This document shows, piece after piece, positions 16,878 to 27,559 of a DNA stretch of 64,000 nucleotides. This DNA comes from Microbacterium sp. CFH 31415. GTDB lineage: Bacteria > Actinomycetota > Actinomycetes > Actinomycetales > Microbacteriaceae. The DNA is taken from positions 248,001 through 312,000 of the forward strand of contig NZ_JAKYXC010000002.1 of the NCBI RefSeq assembly GCF_022538185.1, written 5' to 3'. Made by a program: the position numbers and the translations under genes. Numbering within the stretch: position 1 is the stretch's first letter; every line of letters begins with the position of its first letter. The notes beneath the pieces were generated by a model. The model made no database searches. It saw only the letters and a program-made list of their open reading frames with translations, and was not told the DNA's origin.

Positions 16878-18281
16878 TCAGAGGCGATCGGCCACCGTGG
16901 CGGCGACAGTGAGCCACGCGTCGCGGGTCGCCGGTGAGAGGGAATCGAAGTCGACCGGTCCGCCATCGACCAGCGAGGGATCGAACGGAGCGATCACGAC
17001 GCCCGACGTGACCTGCTCGAAGTGGCGCGTCAGCCGGCTCTCGAGGCGTCGGTCGGCCTTCGCGGAGGGTGCCGTCAGAACCGTGACGGCACGGTCGACC
17101 TTCTCACCGAACCCCTTCTCGCGGAGTCCGTCGAGCAGCCAGGCGGCGCTTGCAGCGGTGTCCTCGCGGACGGTCGACACGATGACGAGCTGATCCGCCG
17201 CCGCCACGGACGCGATCCAGTTCGACGCGCGCATGTTGTTCCCGGTGTCGATGATCATCAGGCGGTAGTAGCGCCGCAGCAGTGCGTGCAGCCGGTCGAA
17301 GGCGGCCGCGTCGATCGTCGACGACGCCGCGGCGTCCTCGTCGGACGCGAGAACGTCGAACCGTGCGTCGACCTGCGTTCGCACGTAGGTGTCGAGGGTG
17401 GCCAGTCCGGAGCCATCCGGATCGGCGAAGCGATCGAGCTCCTCCAGCAGATCGACTGCAGTGCGGTGGTGGGGCGCGTTCTGCGCTCGCCAGCCGAGGG
17501 TGCCGCGCGTCTCGTTGTTGTCCCACGCGAGCGTCGCACCGCCCCGGAGGGTGCCGAAGGTGGCAGCGAGCAGCAGCGTGCTCGTGGTCTTGTGAGCTCC
17601 GCCCTTCGGGTTGAGCACGACGATCGTGCGCGGGGCGTCGAGACGCCGCTGCACGCGCTGCTGCCGGTCGAGTCGCGACTGCTCCGCACGGCCCGGAGCG
17701 GGTGAGACGAGGCCTCCGGTTGCGCGGCGCACGGCGCCCTGCCACCCTTCGGTCGCGCGCGGACGGTCCCCCTTGTCGCGCGACTCGAGCAGATCCTGCA
17801 CGGTCGGCTTCGAGTGGTCGCGCACGGACGACGCGGTGCTGCGCGTGGCCATGACCGTAGGTGTCGGTGCAGGCGGCGCATCGGCGGCGAAGGCCGGGGT
17901 GACGGCGACCGCGGGCGCGGGGACCGCGGGCGCGGGCATCGCGGGCGCGGGGACCGCGGGCTCGGACATCGCGGTCTCGGACACCGCGGGCGCGGGGACC
18001 ACTGGCTCCCCCGCCGGCGCGGCCGGCGGCGACGGCTCGAGGTTCTCCGCGAAGGTGCCATCGGGGTGGACGATCAAGGGCCACCGCGATGAGCCCTCCA
18101 CGAGGGTCGCGCGTGCGGGCTCGCCGGCCGATGCGGCGAGGAGCCGGATCTCCTCCACCACGCGGTCCCGCAGCGCACGGCTGTCAGCGGCCACGAGCTC
18201 CTCCACGTCGGTTCCGACATGGACCTCCGCGACGGTGCTCGACAGGATGTGCACCGTGGCTTCGGGCGTGCGTGTAGTCAT
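16878..18281 (-). CDS. ParA/MinD-like ATPase with Ala-Pro linker
   Basis: This is a 467-aa protein. Residues 1-80 form a small domain of unknown type. Residues 85-145 are an Ala/Pro-rich linker built from repeated VPAPA-like units. Residues 215-467 are a ParA/MinD-type P-loop ATPase. Its deviant Walker A is NPKGGAHKTT (226-232 region), with His in place of the usual Gly, and DTGNN at 345-349 is the A' or switch II-like motif. A GGAGGAA ribosome site precedes ATG 18281. No ParB is nearby, so a role in plasmid-style partitioning is not supported. Similar proteins occur in actinobacteria as orphan positioning or secretion ATPases. Confidence 0.75.
   Translation of the reverse strand: MTTRTPEATVHILSSTVAEVHVGTDVEELVAADSRALRDRVVEEIRLLAASAGEPARATLVEGSSRWPLIVHPDGTFAENLEPSPPAAPAGEPVVPAPAVSETAMSEPAVPAPAMPAPAVPAPAVAVTPAFAADAPPAPTPTVMATRSTASSVRDHSKPTVQDLLESRDKGDRPRATEGWQGAVRRATGGLVSPAPGRAEQSRLDRQQRVQRRLDAPRTIVVLNPKGGAHKTTSTLLLAATFGTLRGGATLAWDNNETRGTLGWRAQNAPHHRTAVDLLEELDRFADPDGSGLATLDTYVRTQVDARFDVLASDEDAAASSTIDAAAFDRLHALLRRYYRLMIIDTGNNMRASNWIASVAAADQLVIVSTVREDTAASAAWLLDGLREKGFGEKVDRAVTVLTAPSAKADRRLESRLTRHFEQVTSGVVIAPFDPSLVDGGPVDFDSLSPATRDAWLTVAATVADRL
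17911..18000. repeat. Six 15-bp imperfect tandem repeats inside the ParA-like gene
   Basis: Six consecutive 15-base units based on GCGGGCGCGGGGACC keep the reading frame and encode the Ala-Pro linker (VPAPA variants). Units 1, 3 and 6 are identical, so copy-number variation between strains is likely. Confidence 0.85.
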
Positions 18282-18420
18282 GGGTTCCTCCCGCGCGAGA
18301 TCTCAGACGCGCTCTCCAACGCTAGCCGACTCGGCTCGCGCAGCATCCCAGGCGTGCGGGGCCCGGGGCCGGGCTGTCGATCACCCGCCGTCGAATGGCC
18401 TTCGTCGCGTCCTCCCCCGG

Positions 18421-18798
18421 CTACGCGCCGAAGTACTGGCCGCCCAGCGCCTTGCTCTTGAGGGCGTCGAACTCACCCTGCGTGATCGTCCCCGCGTCGA
18501 GCAGGGCCTTCGCCTTGGCGATGTCCTCCGAGGGACTCGTCGACGCGGCAGGCCGGTAGTCGTCGTTCTCGGGGGCGCTCGCGTAGCGCTCCCGCGCGCG
18601 TTGCGCCATGCCCGAGCCGCGGGCGATGACGTACACCAGCGCGGTCAGGAACGGCACGAACACCAGCGCGATGATCCAGAGCGCCTTGAACCAGCCGCTC
18701 AGCTTGTCATCCCGGAAGAGATCGGTGATCACGACGATCACGACGTAGATGTAGGCGACGAACCAGAAGATCCACAACAGCCACCAGAACAGATCCAT
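18421..18798 (-). CDS. PLDc_N plus SHOCT domain membrane protein
   Basis: This 125-aa protein has two N-terminal membrane helices (about 3-25 and 37-60), as in the phospholipase-D-associated PLDc_N domain, then a basic segment and a C-terminal SHOCT motif (IAKAKALLDAGTITQGEFDALKSKAL). SHOCT is a short helical oligomerisation motif. The function is unknown. The start at 18798 has AGGAGG nine bases upstream and places a hydrophobic helix at the N terminus. It lies downstream of pyk but behind a terminator hairpin. Confidence 0.85.
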   Translation of the reverse strand: MDLFWWLLWIFWFVAYIYVVIVVITDLFRDDKLSGWFKALWIIALVFVPFLTALVYVIARGSGMAQRARERYASAPENDDYRPAASTSPSEDIAKAKALLDAGTITQGEFDALKSKALGGQYFGA

Positions 18799-18826
18799 GC
18801 GAGGGCCTCCTGCCCGGAAAACGGAG

Positions 18827-18856
18827 CGGTCGCGCTCAGCATAGTGAGCGCGACCG
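18827..18856 (-). terminator. Terminator of pyk
   Basis: A perfect 12-bp stem CGGTCGCGCTCA / TGAGCGCGACCG with a 6-base loop lies 22 bases past the pyk stop. On the minus strand it is followed closely by GTTTTCC, giving a short U-tract. Confidence 0.8.
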
Positions 18857-18878
18857 TTCCGAGGCAGGATTGCCGGGA

Positions 18879-20327
18879 CTACTCGCCGGACTGGTAGATC
18901 GGCGCCTTGCCGTGCACCGCATCGCCGATCTTGTGGATGCGGATGTCGTTGGTGGAGCCGATGATCCCAGGAGGCGAACCCGAGATCACGACGACCTTGT
19001 CGCCGACCTTCGCGAGGTCCCTCGAGAGGAAGTAGTCGTCGACCTGGATGAACATGCGGTCGGTGTGCGCGACGTGCTCGACGAGCGCCGACTCGACACC
19101 CCACGTGAGGGCCATGCGGCGTCGGATCGACGGCTCGGGGGTGAATCCGATCATCGGGATGCGCGGGCGCAGCCGCGACATGCGGCGCGCGGTGTCACCC
19201 GACTCGGTGAAGATGCAGAGGTACTTCGCCTCGACGAACTCGGCCACCTCCAGTGCGGCGAGGGTGATCGCGCCGCCCTGCGTTCGGGGCTTGGTCGTCA
19301 GCGGAAGGATGCGCTCGAGTCCGTGCTCCTCGGTGGACTCGACGATGCGGGCCATCGTCTCGACCACGACGACGGGGTACTTGCCCACGCTCGTCTCGCC
19401 CGAGAGCATGACCGCGTCGGCGCCGTCGAGGACGGCGTTGGCGACGTCGCTCGTCTCGGCGCGGGTCGGGACGGGGTTCTCGATCATCGACTCGAGCATC
19501 TGCGTCGCGACGATGACCGGCTTGGCCATGCGTCGGCACAGCTCGACCGCCCGCTTCTGCACGATCGGCACGGCCTCCAGCGGCAGCTCGACGCCGAGAT
19601 CGCCTCGCGCGACCATGATGCCGTCGAACGCGTCGATGATCTCCTCGAGGTTGTCGACGGCCTGCGGCTTCTCGATCTTCGCGATCACGGGCACGTGGCG
19701 ACCCTCTTCGGCCATGATCACGTGAACGCGCTGTACGTCCTTCGCGTCACGCACGAACGAGAGCGCGATGATGTCGGCTCCGGCGCGCAGCCCCCAGCGC
19801 AGGTCGGCCTCATCCTTCTCGGACAGCGCGGGCACGTTCACCGCGACGCCGGGCAGGTTGATGCCCTTGTTGTTGGAGACCGGGCCGCCCACGATGACCT
19901 TCGTCGTCACGACGGTGCCGTCGGTCTCGACGACCTCGACTCGCACCTTGCCGTCGTCGATCAGGAGGAAGTCTCCGGCCTTGACGTCCTGCGGCAGACC
20001 CTTGAAGGTCGTCGAGACGATCTCCTTGGTGCCCACGATGTCGTCGACGGTGATCTTGAAGATGTCGCCGACAGCGAGGTCGTGGGGGCCGTTCTCGAAC
20101 TTGCCGAGGCGGATCTTCGGGCCCTGGAGGTCGACGAGGATGGCGACCGCGCGTCCTGCGTCGTCGGCGGCCTTGCGTACGTTGGCGAAGTTGTTGTCGT
20201 GGATCGAATAGTCGCCGTGGCTCAGATTGAAGCGGGCGACGTCCACGCCGGCGTCGATGATCGCGCGGACGCTCTCATAAGACGACGTGGCGGGGCCAAG
20301 GGTTGCGACGATTTTGGCGCGTCTCAT
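18879..20327 (-). CDS. pyk: Pyruvate kinase
   Basis: This 482-aa enzyme catalyses the last step of glycolysis, phosphoenolpyruvate plus ADP to pyruvate plus ATP. The N-terminal RRAKIVATLGPAT, RFNLSHGD, the signature PVIAKIEKPQAVDNLEEI with catalytic Lys, the metal-site MVARGDLGVELP, and the TQMLESMIENPVPTRAETSDVANAV block are all present, followed by a full allosteric C-terminal domain. The ATG at 20327 has a GGAGAAA site. It follows gltD by 44 bases and may partly share its transcript. A strong hairpin terminates it. Confidence 0.97.
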   Translation of the reverse strand: MRRAKIVATLGPATSSYESVRAIIDAGVDVARFNLSHGDYSIHDNNFANVRKAADDAGRAVAILVDLQGPKIRLGKFENGPHDLAVGDIFKITVDDIVGTKEIVSTTFKGLPQDVKAGDFLLIDDGKVRVEVVETDGTVVTTKVIVGGPVSNNKGINLPGVAVNVPALSEKDEADLRWGLRAGADIIALSFVRDAKDVQRVHVIMAEEGRHVPVIAKIEKPQAVDNLEEIIDAFDGIMVARGDLGVELPLEAVPIVQKRAVELCRRMAKPVIVATQMLESMIENPVPTRAETSDVANAVLDGADAVMLSGETSVGKYPVVVVETMARIVESTEEHGLERILPLTTKPRTQGGAITLAALEVAEFVEAKYLCIFTESGDTARRMSRLRPRIPMIGFTPEPSIRRRMALTWGVESALVEHVAHTDRMFIQVDDYFLSRDLAKVGDKVVVISGSPPGIIGSTNDIRIHKIGDAVHGKAPIYQSGE

Positions 20328-20371
20328 CCGTGTGTTTCTCCGGGTTTTCGGGGGCGAATGCCGTGGCCAGC

Positions 20372-21838
20372 CTACGCGGGCTGCAGGCCGATGGCGACAT
20401 CAGTGGGGCGGACAGGGGCAGGCAGCTGGGTTTCGCCCATCAGGTAGGAGTCAACGCTCGCGGCGGCTGCACGGCCCTCCGCGATGGCCCAGACGATGAG
20501 GGACTGGCCGCGGCCGGCGTCGCCCGCGACGAACACTCCGGGCGCCGTCGTCTGGTAGTCGTTCTCGCGGTGCACGTTGCCGCGGCCGGTGAACTGGGCG
20601 CCGAGCTGCTCCTCGAGCAGGGCGCGCTCCGGACCGGTGAAGCCCATCGCGATGAGCACCAGATCCGCCGGGATCTCGCGCTCGGAGCCGCTCTTGGGCA
20701 CACGGCGGCCGTCGACGAACTCGGTCTCGGCAACGCGCAGCGCACGCACCTCGCCGCCGTCGTTGCCGAGGAACTCGACCGTGGAGGCGAGGTACGAACG
20801 CTCGCCGCCCTCCTCGTGCGCCGACGACACCTCGAAGAGGGTCGGCGCCATGGGCCACGGCTGGTGGTCGGGACGCTCGCCCGGAGGACGCCGGCCGATC
20901 GCCAGGTTCGTGACGCTCAGCGCGCCCTGACGGTGGGCGGTGCCGATGCAGTCCGCGCCGGTGTCACCGCCGCCGATGACCACGACGTGCTTGCCCTCGG
21001 CGGAGATCTGGTTGGCGATCGCATCGCCCGCCACGACCTTGTTCGACTCGATGAGGTACTCCATGGCGAAGTGCACGCCGGCGAGATCACGGCCCGGGAT
21101 GGCCAGTTCGCGCGGGATCGTCGCGCCCGTCGCGATGACGACGGCGTCGTAACGCGCGCGAAGGTCATTCCACGCGATGTCCTTGCCGATCTCGACGCCC
21201 GCCCGGAAGCGCGTGCCCTCGTCCCGCATCTGGCGAAGCCGCGACTCGAGGTGCTTCTTCTCCATCTTGAAGTCCGGGATGCCATACCGCAGCAGCCCTC
21301 CGATGCGGTCGTCACGCTCGAACACGGCCACGGTGTGGCCCGCGCGCGTGAGCTGCTGGGCGGCGGCCAGGCCGGCCGGACCGGAGCCCACGACGGCGAC
21401 CGTCTTGCCGGTGAGGCGTCCCGGCGGCTCGGGCTCCACCCAGCCGTGCGCGAACGCCTCGTCGATGATCGAGACCTCGATCTGCTTGATCGTCACGGCC
21501 GGCTGGTTGATGCCCAGCACGCACGAGCTCTCGCACGGCGCCGGACACAGCCGGCCCGTGAACTCCGGGAAGTTGTTGGTCGCGTGCAGGCGTTCGATCG
21601 CCGAGCGGCCCTCCCCCCGCCACGTGAGGTCGTTCCACTCGGGGATGAGGTTGCCCAGCGGGCATCCCTTGTGGCAGAACGGGACGCCGCAGTCCATGCA
21701 ACGACCGGCCTGCCGACGCAGGACGGCGGTGTCGCCCGGCTCATAGACCTCTTTCCAGTCCATGATGCGCACCGGCACGGGACGCCGCGGCGGCAGCTCC
21801 CGCTCGGTGACCTTCAGAAAGCCCTTCGGGTCAGCCAC
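20372..21838 (-). CDS. gltD: Glutamate synthase (NADPH) small subunit
   Basis: This is the 488-aa beta subunit, passing electrons from NADPH through FAD and iron-sulfur centres to GltB. N-terminal cysteine groups ([17 protein letters not shown] and CPAPCESSC) bind two [4Fe-4S] clusters. The FAD loop is [15 protein letters not shown] at about residue 150, and the NADPH loop [14 protein letters not shown] is near 290. A final [18 protein letters not shown] completes the flavoprotein fold. Its start overlaps the gltB stop by 8 bases, so the two are translationally coupled. Confidence 0.97.
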   Translation of the reverse strand: MADPKGFLKVTERELPPRRPVPVRIMDWKEVYEPGDTAVLRRQAGRCMDCGVPFCHKGCPLGNLIPEWNDLTWRGEGRSAIERLHATNNFPEFTGRLCPAPCESSCVLGINQPAVTIKQIEVSIIDEAFAHGWVEPEPPGRLTGKTVAVVGSGPAGLAAAQQLTRAGHTVAVFERDDRIGGLLRYGIPDFKMEKKHLESRLRQMRDEGTRFRAGVEIGKDIAWNDLRARYDAVVIATGATIPRELAIPGRDLAGVHFAMEYLIESNKVVAGDAIANQISAEGKHVVVIGGGDTGADCIGTAHRQGALSVTNLAIGRRPPGERPDHQPWPMAPTLFEVSSAHEEGGERSYLASTVEFLGNDGGEVRALRVAETEFVDGRRVPKSGSEREIPADLVLIAMGFTGPERALLEEQLGAQFTGRGNVHRENDYQTTAPGVFVAGDAGRGQSLIVWAIAEGRAAAASVDSYLMGETQLPAPVRPTDVAIGLQPA

Positions 21839-24800
21839 CCGTCACCTCCAGGATGCGGTTCCAGACGACATCGCCGTCGGGGTCCAGCCCCTCGGCGACG
21901 GCCGTCTGACGCGTCTCGAGCACCGCGGCGTAATCGCGCGGAAGGACGCGGACGAAGTTGTCGAGCTCGTTGTCGAAGTCGGCAAGCAGGGCCGCCGCGA
22001 GCGTCGATTCGGTCTCTGCGACGTGCTGCTCGAGCAGGTCGCGCAGGATCTCGGCGTCACCGGCGCCCAGCTCGCCGAGTACGAGCTCGCCGGTCGCGAG
22101 CGCCTCGCGGTTCACCAGCTTGCGGTCGAGCCGGTACACGTAGGCGGTGCCGCCGGACATGCCGGCGCCGAGGTTGCGCCCCGTCGCACCCAGGATGACG
22201 GCGAGGCCGCCCGTCATGTACTCGAGCGCGTGATCGCCCACGCCCTCGACCACGGCGGTCGCGCCGGAGTTGCGGACGAAGAACCGCTCCCCCACGACTC
22301 CACGCAGGAACAGCGTGCCCTGCGTCGCACCGTAGCCGATCACGTTCCCGGCGATGACGTTCTGGGACGCGTCGAAGGTGGCGCCCCGCGGAGGCCGCAC
22401 CACGATCTGTCCGCCCGAGAGACCCTTCCCGACGTAGTCGTTCGAGTCGCCCTCGAGCCGCAGGGTGATGCCGGCGGGCATGAACGCTCCGAACGACTGC
22501 CCGGCCGAGCCGGTCAGGTTGACGACGATGCTTCCCGACGGCAGCCCGTTCTCGCCGCGCGCCCGGGTCACGTGGTGACCCAGCAGCGTGCCGACGGCGC
22601 GCTCGGTGTTGCGGATCGGGAGGTCGATCGTCAGCTCGCCGCCGTTCTCGATGACGTCGTGGGCGAGTTCGATGAGCGGCACGTCGAAGTGGTCTTCGAT
22701 CTCGTGCAGCTGAGCCGTCGTGTTGCGGCGCGGCTCGTCATCGGCGAACGCGGGGCCTTCGAGCACGGGCGACAGGTCGAGGCCGCTCGCCTTCCAGTGC
22801 TCGACGGCTCCGTCGATGTCGAGCAGCTCGCTGTGGCCGATCGCCTCGTCGAGCGAACGGAAGCCCAGCTCGGCGAGGTACTCGCGCACCTCTTCGGCGA
22901 TGAACTCCATGAAGTTGACGACGAACTCCGGCTTGCCGGTGAAGCGCTCGCGCAGCACCGGGTTCTGCGTGGCGACCCCGACGGGGCAGGTGTCGAGGTG
23001 GCAGACGCGCATCATGATGCAGCCCGACACCACGAGCGGCGCCGTCGCGAACCCGAACTCCTCGGCGCCGAGCAGCGCTCCGATGATCACATCGCGGCCG
23101 GTCTTGAGCTGCCCGTCGACCTGCACGACGACACGGTCGCGCATGCCGTTGAGCATGAGGGTCTGCTGCGTCTCGGCGAGTCCGAGCTCCCACGGTGTTC
23201 CCGCGTGCTTGAGCGAGTTGAGCGGACTGGCGCCCGTACCGCCGTCGTGGCCGGAGACGAGGATGACGTCGGCCAGGGCCTTCGCCGTGCCCGCCGCGAC
23301 CGCGCCGATGCCCGACTGGCTCACGAGCTTCACGTGCACCCGCGCGCCTGGGTTGGCCCGCTTGAGGTCGAAGATGAGCTGCTTGAGGTCTTCGATCGAG
23401 TAGATGTCGTGGTGGGGCGGCGGCGAGATCAGTCCCACGCCGGCCGTCGCGTGACGCGTGCGCGCCACCCACGGGTACACCTTGGTGGGCGGCAGCTGGC
23501 CTCCCTCCCCCGGCTTGGCGCCCTGAGCGAGCTTGATCTGGATGTCGTCGGCCTCCGTGAGGTAGAGGCTCGTCACGCCGAACCGGCCCGAGGCGACCTG
23601 CTTGATCGCACTGCGGCGCTCCGGGTCGAGCAGGCGATCGACGTCTTCGCCGCCCTCGCCCGTGTTGGACTTGGCACCGAGACGGTTCATCGCGATCGCG
23701 AGCGTCTCGTGCGCCTCACGGGAGATCGACCCGTAGCTCATCGCTCCGGTCGAGAACCGCTTCACGATCGACGACACCGGCTCGACCTCGTCGATCGGCA
23801 CGGGCGAGCGGCCGGCCGTCTTGAGCTTGAACAGTCCGCGGAGGGTCTTGAGCTCGTTGGCCTGGTCGTCGACGAGCTTCGTGTACTCGCGGAAGATGTC
23901 GTAGCGGCGGGTCCGCGTCGCATGCTGCAGCCGGAAGACCGTGTCGGGGTTGAAGAGGTGCGGCGAGCCGTCGCGCCGCCACTGGTACTCGCCGCCGGTC
24001 CACAGCCGCTCGTGCGCGCGCACCGCGGCGTCCTCCGGGTACGCGTACGCGTGACGCGCCGAGTTCTCGGACGCGATCACGTCGAGCCCGACGCCGCCGA
24101 GCTTCGTCTCGGTGCCGGTGAAGTACCTGTCGACGAACTCCTGCGAGAGGCCCACGGCCTCGAACACCTGTGCGCCCGCGTACGAGGACACGGTCGAGAT
24201 GCCCATCTTCGACATGATCTTCAGCACGCCCTTGCCGAGCGCGTAGATGAGGTTGCGGACCGCCTTCTCGGGGGTGATCCCCGTGATGTACCCGGCTCGG
24301 ACGAGATACTCGACCGTCTCCATCGCGAGGTACGGATTGACGGCGGATGCGCCATACCCGATGAGCGTCGCCACGTGGTGCACTTCCCGCACATCGCCTG
24401 CCTCGACCACGAGGCCGCACTTCATGCGGGTCTGGTTGCGGATGAGGTGGTGGTGCACGGCGGCGAGCATCAGCAGCGACGGGATGGGTGCGAGGTCTTT
24501 GTTGGAGTCGCGGTCCGACAGCACGATGAACTCGGCGCCGTCCTCGATCGCCTGGTCGACCTCTTGGCACATCTGCGCGAGGCGCTTCTGCATGCCCTTG
24601 TGTCCGGCCTCGACGCGGTAGAGACCGCGGATCGTGACCGACGTGCGGCCCGGGAGGGCGGTGTCGATGTGCTGGATCTTCGCGAGCTCGTCGTTGTCGA
24701 TGACCGGGAAGTCGAGCGTCACGACGCGCGTGTGGCCCGGCCCCCACTCCAGGAGGTTCCGCTCCGGGCCCAGGCCCAGCGACAGCGACGTCACGACCTC

Positions 24801-26435
24801 TTCGCGGATGGAGTCGAGCGGCGGGTTGGTGACCTGCGCGAACTGCTGCGTGAAGTAGTCGAAGAGCAGACGCGGTCGCTCGCTGAGCACGGCCACCGGG
24901 GTGTCGCTTCCCATTGCGCCGAGCGGCTCGGCGCCGGTCTGGCCCATCGGGGTCAGGAGGATCCTGACCTCCTCCTCGGTGTAGCCGAAGGTGCGCTGGC
25001 GGCGCGTGATGGAGGCGATGGGGTGCACGATGTGCTCGCGCTCGGGAAGCTCGGCCAGGCGCACCCGACCCGAGTCGAGCCACTCCTGCCAGGGCTCGAG
25101 CTCGGCGAGCTGACGCTTGATCTCGTCGTCTTCGACGATGCGCCCCTGCACGGTGTCGACCAGGAACATGCGTCCCGGGCGCAGACGCCCGCGGCGCTTG
25201 ATGCGCTCGGGGGCGATGTCGAGCACGCCCGTCTCGCTGCCGATCACGACGAGGCCGTCGGTGGTCTCGGTCCACCGACCGGGGCGCAGTCCGTTGCGGT
25301 CGAGGGTCGCACCGACCAGCGTGCCGTCGGTGAAGATCAGCGCGGCCGGACCGTCCCAGGGCTCCATCTGCATCGAGTGGTACTCGTAGAACGAGCGCAG
25401 CTTTGGGTCGATGTCGGCCTGCTTCTCGTAGGCCTCCGGCACCATCATCATGATCGCGTGGGGCAGGCTGCGACCCGTCAGTGTCAGGAGCTCGAGCACC
25501 TCGTCGAACGACGCCGAGTCGCTCGCGCCGTCCGTGCAGATCGGCAGGAGGGGATCGATGTCGCCGAGCAGCTCGGACTCGAGCTGGGACTGGCGCGCGC
25601 GCATCCAGTTGCGGTTGCCGTTGACCGTGTTGATCTCGCCGTTGTGGGCGAGCATGCGCAGCGGCTGCGCGAGCGGCCACGACGGGAACGTGTTGGTCGA
25701 GTAGCGCGAGTGCACGACGGCGAGCTCCGAGGCGAAGCGCTCGTCCTGCAGGTCGGGGTAGAACGGCTCGAGCTGAAGCGTGGTGACCATGCCTTTGTAG
25801 CCGAGCGTGCGCGCCGAGAGCGACACGAAGTAGGCGTCGAGCTCGGTGCGTGCGCGCTTGCGCAGACGGAACGTGCGCCGGTCGAGCGCGATGCCCGACA
25901 ATGCCGGCGCGTCACCGACGGCCGGACGTGAGACGAACAGCTGCTCGAACACGGGGCGCGCCGCGAACGCGAGCTTGCCGAGGTTCTCGTCGACCGTGGG
26001 CACCTCCCGCCAGCCGAGGACGGTGAGATTCTCGGATGCCGCGATCCGCTCGATCCCCGTCTTCTGGGCGGCGCGCGCCTCGTCGTCACGGGGCAGGAAC
26101 ACCATGCCCGCCGCGTACTCCCCCACCGGAGGCAGCTCGAAGTCGACGACCGCGCGCAGGAAGGCGTCGGGCATCTGCGTGAGGATGCCCGCGCCGTCGC
26201 CGGTGCCGGCATCGGAGCCGATCGCACCGCGGTGCTCGAGGTTGCGCAACGCCGTCAGCGCGAGGTCGATGATGTCGTGCCCGGCCTCGCCGCGCAGCGT
26301 GGCGACCATCGCCAGCCCGCAGGCGTCCTTCTCGAAGGCGGGGTTGTACATGCCCTGCTTGCCGGGGAAGCCGGCCGTGCCGCTGTTCTGGGTGCTCGTC
26401 TCGGAGGAGACGACGCGACGGGGGCTCGAAGCCAT
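21831..26435 (-). CDS. gltB: Glutamate synthase large subunit
   Basis: This is the roughly 1534-aa alpha subunit that turns glutamine and 2-oxoglutarate into two glutamates. The N-terminal class-II amidotransferase nucleophile is Cys39 in [12 protein letters not shown], after a propeptide that must be removed. The central and FMN-binding synthase domains follow ([22 protein letters not shown]). The [3Fe-4S] cysteines lie in [15 protein letters not shown], and a C-terminal GltB beta-helix has repeated Gly motifs. Start choice is uncertain: ATG 26435 or GTG 26450. It lies in the same direction after lgt. Confidence 0.96.
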   Translation of the reverse strand: MASSPRRVVSSETSTQNSGTAGFPGKQGMYNPAFEKDACGLAMVATLRGEAGHDIIDLALTALRNLEHRGAIGSDAGTGDGAGILTQMPDAFLRAVVDFELPPVGEYAAGMVFLPRDDEARAAQKTGIERIAASENLTVLGWREVPTVDENLGKLAFAARPVFEQLFVSRPAVGDAPALSGIALDRRTFRLRKRARTELDAYFVSLSARTLGYKGMVTTLQLEPFYPDLQDERFASELAVVHSRYSTNTFPSWPLAQPLRMLAHNGEINTVNGNRNWMRARQSQLESELLGDIDPLLPICTDGASDSASFDEVLELLTLTGRSLPHAIMMMVPEAYEKQADIDPKLRSFYEYHSMQMEPWDGPAALIFTDGTLVGATLDRNGLRPGRWTETTDGLVVIGSETGVLDIAPERIKRRGRLRPGRMFLVDTVQGRIVEDDEIKRQLAELEPWQEWLDSGRVRLAELPEREHIVHPIASITRRQRTFGYTEEEVRILLTPMGQTGAEPLGAMGSDTPVAVLSERPRLLFDYFTQQFAQVTNPPLDSIREEVVTSLSLGLGPERNLLEWGPGHTRVVTLDFPVIDNDELAKIQHIDTALPGRTSVTIRGLYRVEAGHKGMQKRLAQMCQEVDQAIEDGAEFIVLSDRDSNKDLAPIPSLLMLAAVHHHLIRNQTRMKCGLVVEAGDVREVHHVATLIGYGASAVNPYLAMETVEYLVRAGYITGITPEKAVRNLIYALGKGVLKIMSKMGISTVSSYAGAQVFEAVGLSQEFVDRYFTGTETKLGGVGLDVIASENSARHAYAYPEDAAVRAHERLWTGGEYQWRRDGSPHLFNPDTVFRLQHATRTRRYDIFREYTKLVDDQANELKTLRGLFKLKTAGRSPVPIDEVEPVSSIVKRFSTGAMSYGSISREAHETLAIAMNRLGAKSNTGEGGEDVDRLLDPERRSAIKQVASGRFGVTSLYLTEADDIQIKLAQGAKPGEGGQLPPTKVYPWVARTRHATAGVGLISPPPHHDIYSIEDLKQLIFDLKRANPGARVHVKLVSQSGIGAVAAGTAKALADVILVSGHDGGTGASPLNSLKHAGTPWELGLAETQQTLMLNGMRDRVVVQVDGQLKTGRDVIIGALLGAEEFGFATAPLVVSGCIMMRVCHLDTCPVGVATQNPVLRERFTGKPEFVVNFMEFIAEEVREYLAELGFRSLDEAIGHSELLDIDGAVEHWKASGLDLSPVLEGPAFADDEPRRNTTAQLHEIEDHFDVPLIELAHDVIENGGELTIDLPIRNTERAVGTLLGHHVTRARGENGLPSGSIVVNLTGSAGQSFGAFMPAGITLRLEGDSNDYVGKGLSGGQIVVRPPRGATFDASQNVIAGNVIGYGATQGTLFLRGVVGERFFVRNSGATAVVEGVGDHALEYMTGGLAVILGATGRNLGAGMSGGTAYVYRLDRKLVNREALATGELVLGELGAGDAEILRDLLEQHVAETESTLAAALLADFDNELDNFVRVLPRDYAAVLETRQTAVAEGLDPDGDVVWNRILEVTGG

Positions 26436-26504
26436 ACCTACCGTCCTCACGTTGATGCTTCAAGATGGGACGACGTCGGCCCTGTGCTAGTCGAACTGCA
26501 CGTG

Positions 26505-27506
26505 CTAGCTGTTCAGCATGCGTTGTTTCGTGGCGGGGGTGCTTGTGGCGGTGCCTTCGACAGACTCGGACGTCGGGGGTTCGCTGACGTCGACGAAGTC
26601 GTCGGTGTCCTGCGATTGTACAGCCTGTCCGGCAGTCCACTCGCGTCCGGACACATAGGGCGACGGCTCGTAGCCGGGGTGACGGCGCTTCTGCACGAAG
26701 AAGATCACCAGACCGAGGATCACGCCGAGGATCGCTGCCCACACGTTGGTGCGCACTCCCAGGAAGATGTCGCTCGGATCGATGCGGATCGACTCCCACA
26801 CGATGCGCCCGCCGCTGTACCAGATGAGGTACAGGCCGAACAGGCGACCCCACTGCAGTCGGAACTTGCGGCCGGCCCATAGCAGCACCACCACGCCGAG
26901 CACGTTCCACACGACCTCGTAGAGGAACGTGGGGTGGAACAGCGTGCCCTCGGGGAGCCCGACCGGCCACGCCGGGTTCGGGTACGCGATCTCGAGGCCC
27001 CACGGCAGGTCGGTGGGCAGGCCGAAGAGCTCCTGGTTGAACCAGTTGCCGAAGCGGCCCATCGCCTGCGCGAGCAGGAGTCCGGGTGCAAGGGCGTCGG
27101 CGAAGGCCCAGAACCGGATGCCCGTCCAGCGGCAGCCCAGCCACGCGCCGACGGCGCCGCCGATCAGGGCACCGTAGATCGCGATGCCGCCCTCCCAGAT
27201 GTACAGCGCGGACAGCGGGTTCCTGCCCTCTCCGAAGTAGAAGTCGAAGTGGGTGAGCACGTGGTAGATGCGCGCGCCGATGATCGCGAGCGGCACCGCC
27301 AGCAGCGCGATGTCGATGACGACCCACGGCTCGGCGCCCCGCTTGGTGAGGCGGTGGTTCGTCATGAAGACGGCGACGATGATGCCCGCGATGATGCACA
27401 GCGCGTAGAAGTGGATCGTGAGCGGGCCGAGCTGGAACGAGCTGACGGAAGGGCTCGGGATGCTGGCGACGACGCCCTGGGCGAGGCTCGGTGCGGCGTT
27501 GATCAT
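26505..27506 (-). CDS. lgt: Prolipoprotein diacylglyceryl transferase
   Basis: This 333-aa membrane enzyme moves diacylglycerol from phosphatidylglycerol to the lipobox cysteine of prolipoproteins, the first step of lipoprotein maturation. The signature GRFGNWFNQELFG and the essential HPTFLYE segment are present among about seven membrane helices. The C-terminal 60 residues are a hydrophilic tail. It lies 53 bases after trpA, as in Mycobacterium (trpA-lgt), and before gltB. Confidence 0.96.
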   Translation of the reverse strand: MINAAPSLAQGVVASIPSPSVSSFQLGPLTIHFYALCIIAGIIVAVFMTNHRLTKRGAEPWVVIDIALLAVPLAIIGARIYHVLTHFDFYFGEGRNPLSALYIWEGGIAIYGALIGGAVGAWLGCRWTGIRFWAFADALAPGLLLAQAMGRFGNWFNQELFGLPTDLPWGLEIAYPNPAWPVGLPEGTLFHPTFLYEVVWNVLGVVVLLWAGRKFRLQWGRLFGLYLIWYSGGRIVWESIRIDPSDIFLGVRTNVWAAILGVILGLVIFFVQKRRHPGYEPSPYVSGREWTAGQAVQSQDTDDFVDVSEPPTSESVEGTATSTPATKQRMLNS

Positions 27507-27559
27507 GGGAGCGGGAATCCTTGCTGTGGGGAGGTCGGCGGCGGGCCGACGTCAGAAGT

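Noticed and set aside
17911..18000. The 15-bp tandem array as iterons or a CRISPR
   Set aside because: It lies in frame within a protein-coding linker, has no spacers, and no replication gene is nearby.
21762..25931. A very long open frame on the plus strand opposite gltB
   Set aside because: gltB on the minus strand is intact with all catalytic motifs. The plus-strand frame is Arg/Asp/His-rich, has no recognisable domain and is the usual shadow of a G+C-rich gene.
26484..26508. GTGCTAG direct repeat between lgt and gltB
   Set aside because: Seven bases repeated once, partly inside the lgt stop, is within chance for a region of this size.
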